In this document: positions 21,622 through 23,372 of the stretch, in pieces
Numbering within the stretch: position 1 is the stretch's first letter
Layout of the letters: each line of letters begins with the position of its first letter
From: a virus
Reading direction: 5' to 3' (one strand)
IMG/VR virus record: IMGVR_UViG_3300025131_000448
Span: 1 to 23,372 of that record
Length of the DNA stretch: 23,372 nt
Translations under genes and position numbers: made by a program
The notes under the pieces: model-generated
Database searches by the model: none
The model's input: only the letters and a program-made list of their open reading frames with translations
Told to the model about the DNA's origin: nothing

Positions 21622-23372
21622 ATGTCAGTAAAAAAATATAGGTTCGTATCACCCGGCGTTTTTGTCAACGAGATTGACAACTCCCAGATCCCGGCGTCGC
21701 CAGCAGGAATGGGACCTCTGCTCATCGGCCGCGCCGAAAAAGGCCCTGCGCTGCGCCCCGTTACCGTAAACTCTTTCGAAGAATTCGTACAGATCTTTGG
21801 TACTCCGGCCCCCGGCGGCATCGCCTCCGGACGTGCCGGCGATGTATGGAGAAAAGGCAACGATAAGACCGCAGCCACTTATGGTATGTACGCGGCCCAG
21901 GCATATCTCAGAAACAGCTCCCCCATAACGTACATCCGTCTCCTTGGAGCACAGACCACCGCCGACGGCGGACCCGTTGCAGCCAGCGATGGTGAAGCCG
22001 GCTGGAATGAAGCCAACGCTTATGGTCTTGTCGTGTTTAATTCTGCGTCTAATAACCAGGTCACCGGTGCTCTAGCTGCCATCTTCTATGGCAACGCCGA
22101 CACTACCTTTGAACTCACAGGTACTCTTATGGCCGCCGACAACCACACTTCTGGACCCAGTGGTTCAGGGATGGCCGTCTCTGGCGCCGATGTGGTTATT
22201 GAAAATGTCTCCAGTGCGAACCAGTTCAAGCTCATGATTGGTAACTATAGAGGAACAAGCACTCTTACCACAACTTTTAACTTTACTGACACCGATTCGC
22301 GGTACATTCGTAAAGTATTCAACACCAACCCACAGATGACTAATTCGAGCCTCATGGGATCTGGTGAAACAAAGCTTAATTACTTCTTGGGTGAAACCTT
22401 CGACCGACACCTTAATGCCAACATTACAAACGGGACATCCGCTGCGATTGTGAGGCTTTACAACACAGGCTCTTCACTAGCCGGCTCCGACTTCAATGGT
22501 AGTCTAAACGGAGCACAGACACCCCCCATCATTAGTTGCCGCCTCGACCCAACCGACGAGCCGGTCGACCTCTTCACGGTTCATGCTCTCGAAGAGCCGG
22601 GCGACTGGACCAACCGAAACCTTAAGATCTCCATTCAGGATATCAAGCGACCCGGGAACGACCGGGACGATTATGGAACCTTTTCGCTTGTTGTACGACA
22701 GCTAAACGATTCAGACAACGTTGTCCGGGTTATCGAGCAGTGGAATCAGTGCGATCTCAATCCTGAGTCGGCCAACTATGTTGCCCGACGCGTCGGTGAT
22801 ATGTACCGCGAGTGGAACGAGGTTGAGCGCCGATACATTCAGCGTGGTAACTACCCTAGCAACTCTAACTACATTCGTATCCAGGCTGCAAGCATGGTTG
22901 ATGGTGGATTGGCGAATGCGTCCCTTCTTCCCTTCGGCTTCCGCGGAATGGTCAAGTACGACGACGAAGAGATTAACGGGGCCGGCGGGACTCCTTATTC
23001 GACGGGCATGCAACAGGGGAATTGGGTTTCCTCTTCGATCTCCGAGCCGTCGATGGCGGCCATTACGGCTTTCTTCCCTCAAACGTCGGTGTACGTTCCC
23101 TTCATACTGGGCGACTCGCCCACCTCCGCCTCTGTTCTTTACCCTGCCCCCGAATTGCGCATCAGCGCATCGAGCGGAGACCTGAGCCATAACACTGACG
23201 CATTTTTCGGTTTCCAGACCTCTCAAGGCGCCGGAAGTACAGTTTTTGATCATTCGTCAATTGACCTGTGCCGTCCCCGCGGTGGCGAGATTGGGTCTAT
23301 GTTCGCGACCGGAGATCAGATGGAACGTTCCGTAATGTTCAGTCTTGACGATGTTTGTGGCAATACCAATGG
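21622..23372 (+). CDS. 18: Tail sheath protein (gp18-like), 3' end outside the window
   Basis: The frame from the ATG at 21622 stays open to the window end, giving 583 residues of a protein probably somewhat longer (T4 gp18 659). The N-terminus VSPGVFVNEIDNSQIPASPA and GPLLIGRAEKGPALRPVTVN is the hallmark of contractile-tail sheaths. YGMYAAQAYLRNSSPITYIR is the conserved strand-helix that follows. The middle (about 120-250) is the variable outer domain. Later, FTVHALEEPGDWTNRNLKIS, WNEVERRYIQRGNYPS and MFATGDQMERSVMFSLDD fit the polymerisation core. The sheath surrounds the tail tube and contracts on infection. The missing end should hold the last handshake strand. Confidence 0.95.
   Translation, partial: MSVKKYRFVSPGVFVNEIDNSQIPASPAGMGPLLIGRAEKGPALRPVTVNSFEEFVQIFGTPAPGGIASGRAGDVWRKGNDKTAATYGMYAAQAYLRNSSPITYIRLLGAQTTADGGPVAASDGEAGWNEANAYGLVVFNSASNNQVTGALAAIFYGNADTTFELTGTLMAADNHTSGPSGSGMAVSGADVVIENVSSANQFKLMIGNYRGTSTLTTTFNFTDTDSRYIRKVFNTNPQMTNSSLMGSGETKLNYFLGETFDRHLNANITNGTSAAIVRLYNTGSSLAGSDFNGSLNGAQTPPIISCRLDPTDEPVDLFTVHALEEPGDWTNRNLKISIQDIKRPGNDRDDYGTFSLVVRQLNDSDNVVRVIEQWNQCDLNPESANYVARRVGDMYREWNEVERRYIQRGNYPSNSNYIRIQAASMVDGGLANASLLPFGFRGMVKYDDEEINGAGGTPYSTGMQQGNWVSSSISEPSMAAITAFFPQTSVYVPFILGDSPTSASVLYPAPELRISASSGDLSHNTDAFFGFQTSQGAGSTVFDHSSIDLCRPRGGEIGSMFATGDQMERSVMFSLDDVCGNTN

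Noticed and set aside
22711-23253. Open frames of 180 codons (minus) and 154 codons (plus) within the sheath gene
   Set aside because: Both are by-products of the GC-rich third positions of the sheath gene, whose frame carries clear family motifs.
1-23372. tRNA genes, integrase, attachment sites or insertion sequences
   Set aside because: I looked for cloverleaf-like segments, recombinase motifs and terminal inverted repeats and found none; the region is a plain late structural cluster.

Overview
The window reads as a piece of the late (virion assembly) region of an uncultured T4-like tailed phage, a contractile-tail myovirus of class Caudoviricetes. Every convincing gene is on the + strand, most are packed with gaps of a few bases or short overlaps, and the recognisable proteins form the T4-type head and neck set: large terminase (gp17-like), portal (gp20-like), prohead protease (gp21-like), scaffold (gp22-like), major capsid protein (gp23-like), neck proteins (gp13-like and a gp14-like domain), tail terminator (gp15-like) and tail sheath (gp18-like, cut by the window end). 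Moderate GC, a phage-encoded ribosomal protein bS21 and small fibre proteins of a style I associate with marine phages suggest an aquatic bacterial host. The host cannot be named from this sequence.

Layout. 1-1477: end of an unknown gene, a secreted or membrane protein, a zinc-ribbon protein and an unknown protein. 1481-5032: terminase and portal. 5019-8422: six genes, most of unknown function, in the place where T4 has its small prohead-core genes (67, 68). They include a protein with a hydrophobic hairpin and a tag-like N-terminus, a small membrane protein, a 16-residue microprotein with an ideal ribosome binding site, and a protein with three copies of a short module ending in Leu-Glu-Glu. 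8426-10440: prohead protease, two proteins with amphipathic Glu/Lys/Ile helices, and bS21. 10485-16188: a virion-protein and fibre block, comprising a small structural protein, a gp14-like neck domain fused to a fibre, two paralogous fibres (one with a 111-bp tandem repeat) and a further likely surface protein. 16279-19241: scaffold and major capsid protein, closed by a strong terminator. 19332-23372: gp13-like, gp15-like and tail sheath genes.

How it works together. The scaffold and its companions should form the prohead core on the portal. The gp21-like protease would then cut after Leu/Ile-X-Glu sites in the scaffold, in the capsid protein N-terminus and perhaps in the LEE-containing proteins. 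The terminase fills the head through the portal, and the neck proteins close it and join the tail ended by the gp15-like protein and wrapped by the sheath. The fibres probably decorate the neck or head.

The main non-routine observations are: (1) the heptamer CTATTTA in five of the intergenic gaps, a candidate late-promoter core; (2) a gp14-like protein carrying its own fibre, like a covalently attached whisker; (3) viral bS21 among late genes; (4) repeated LEE modules and tag-like sequences suggesting an internal-protein system processed by the protease; (5) a 16-aa microprotein gene. All functional statements rest on reading motifs by eye; no database search was run.
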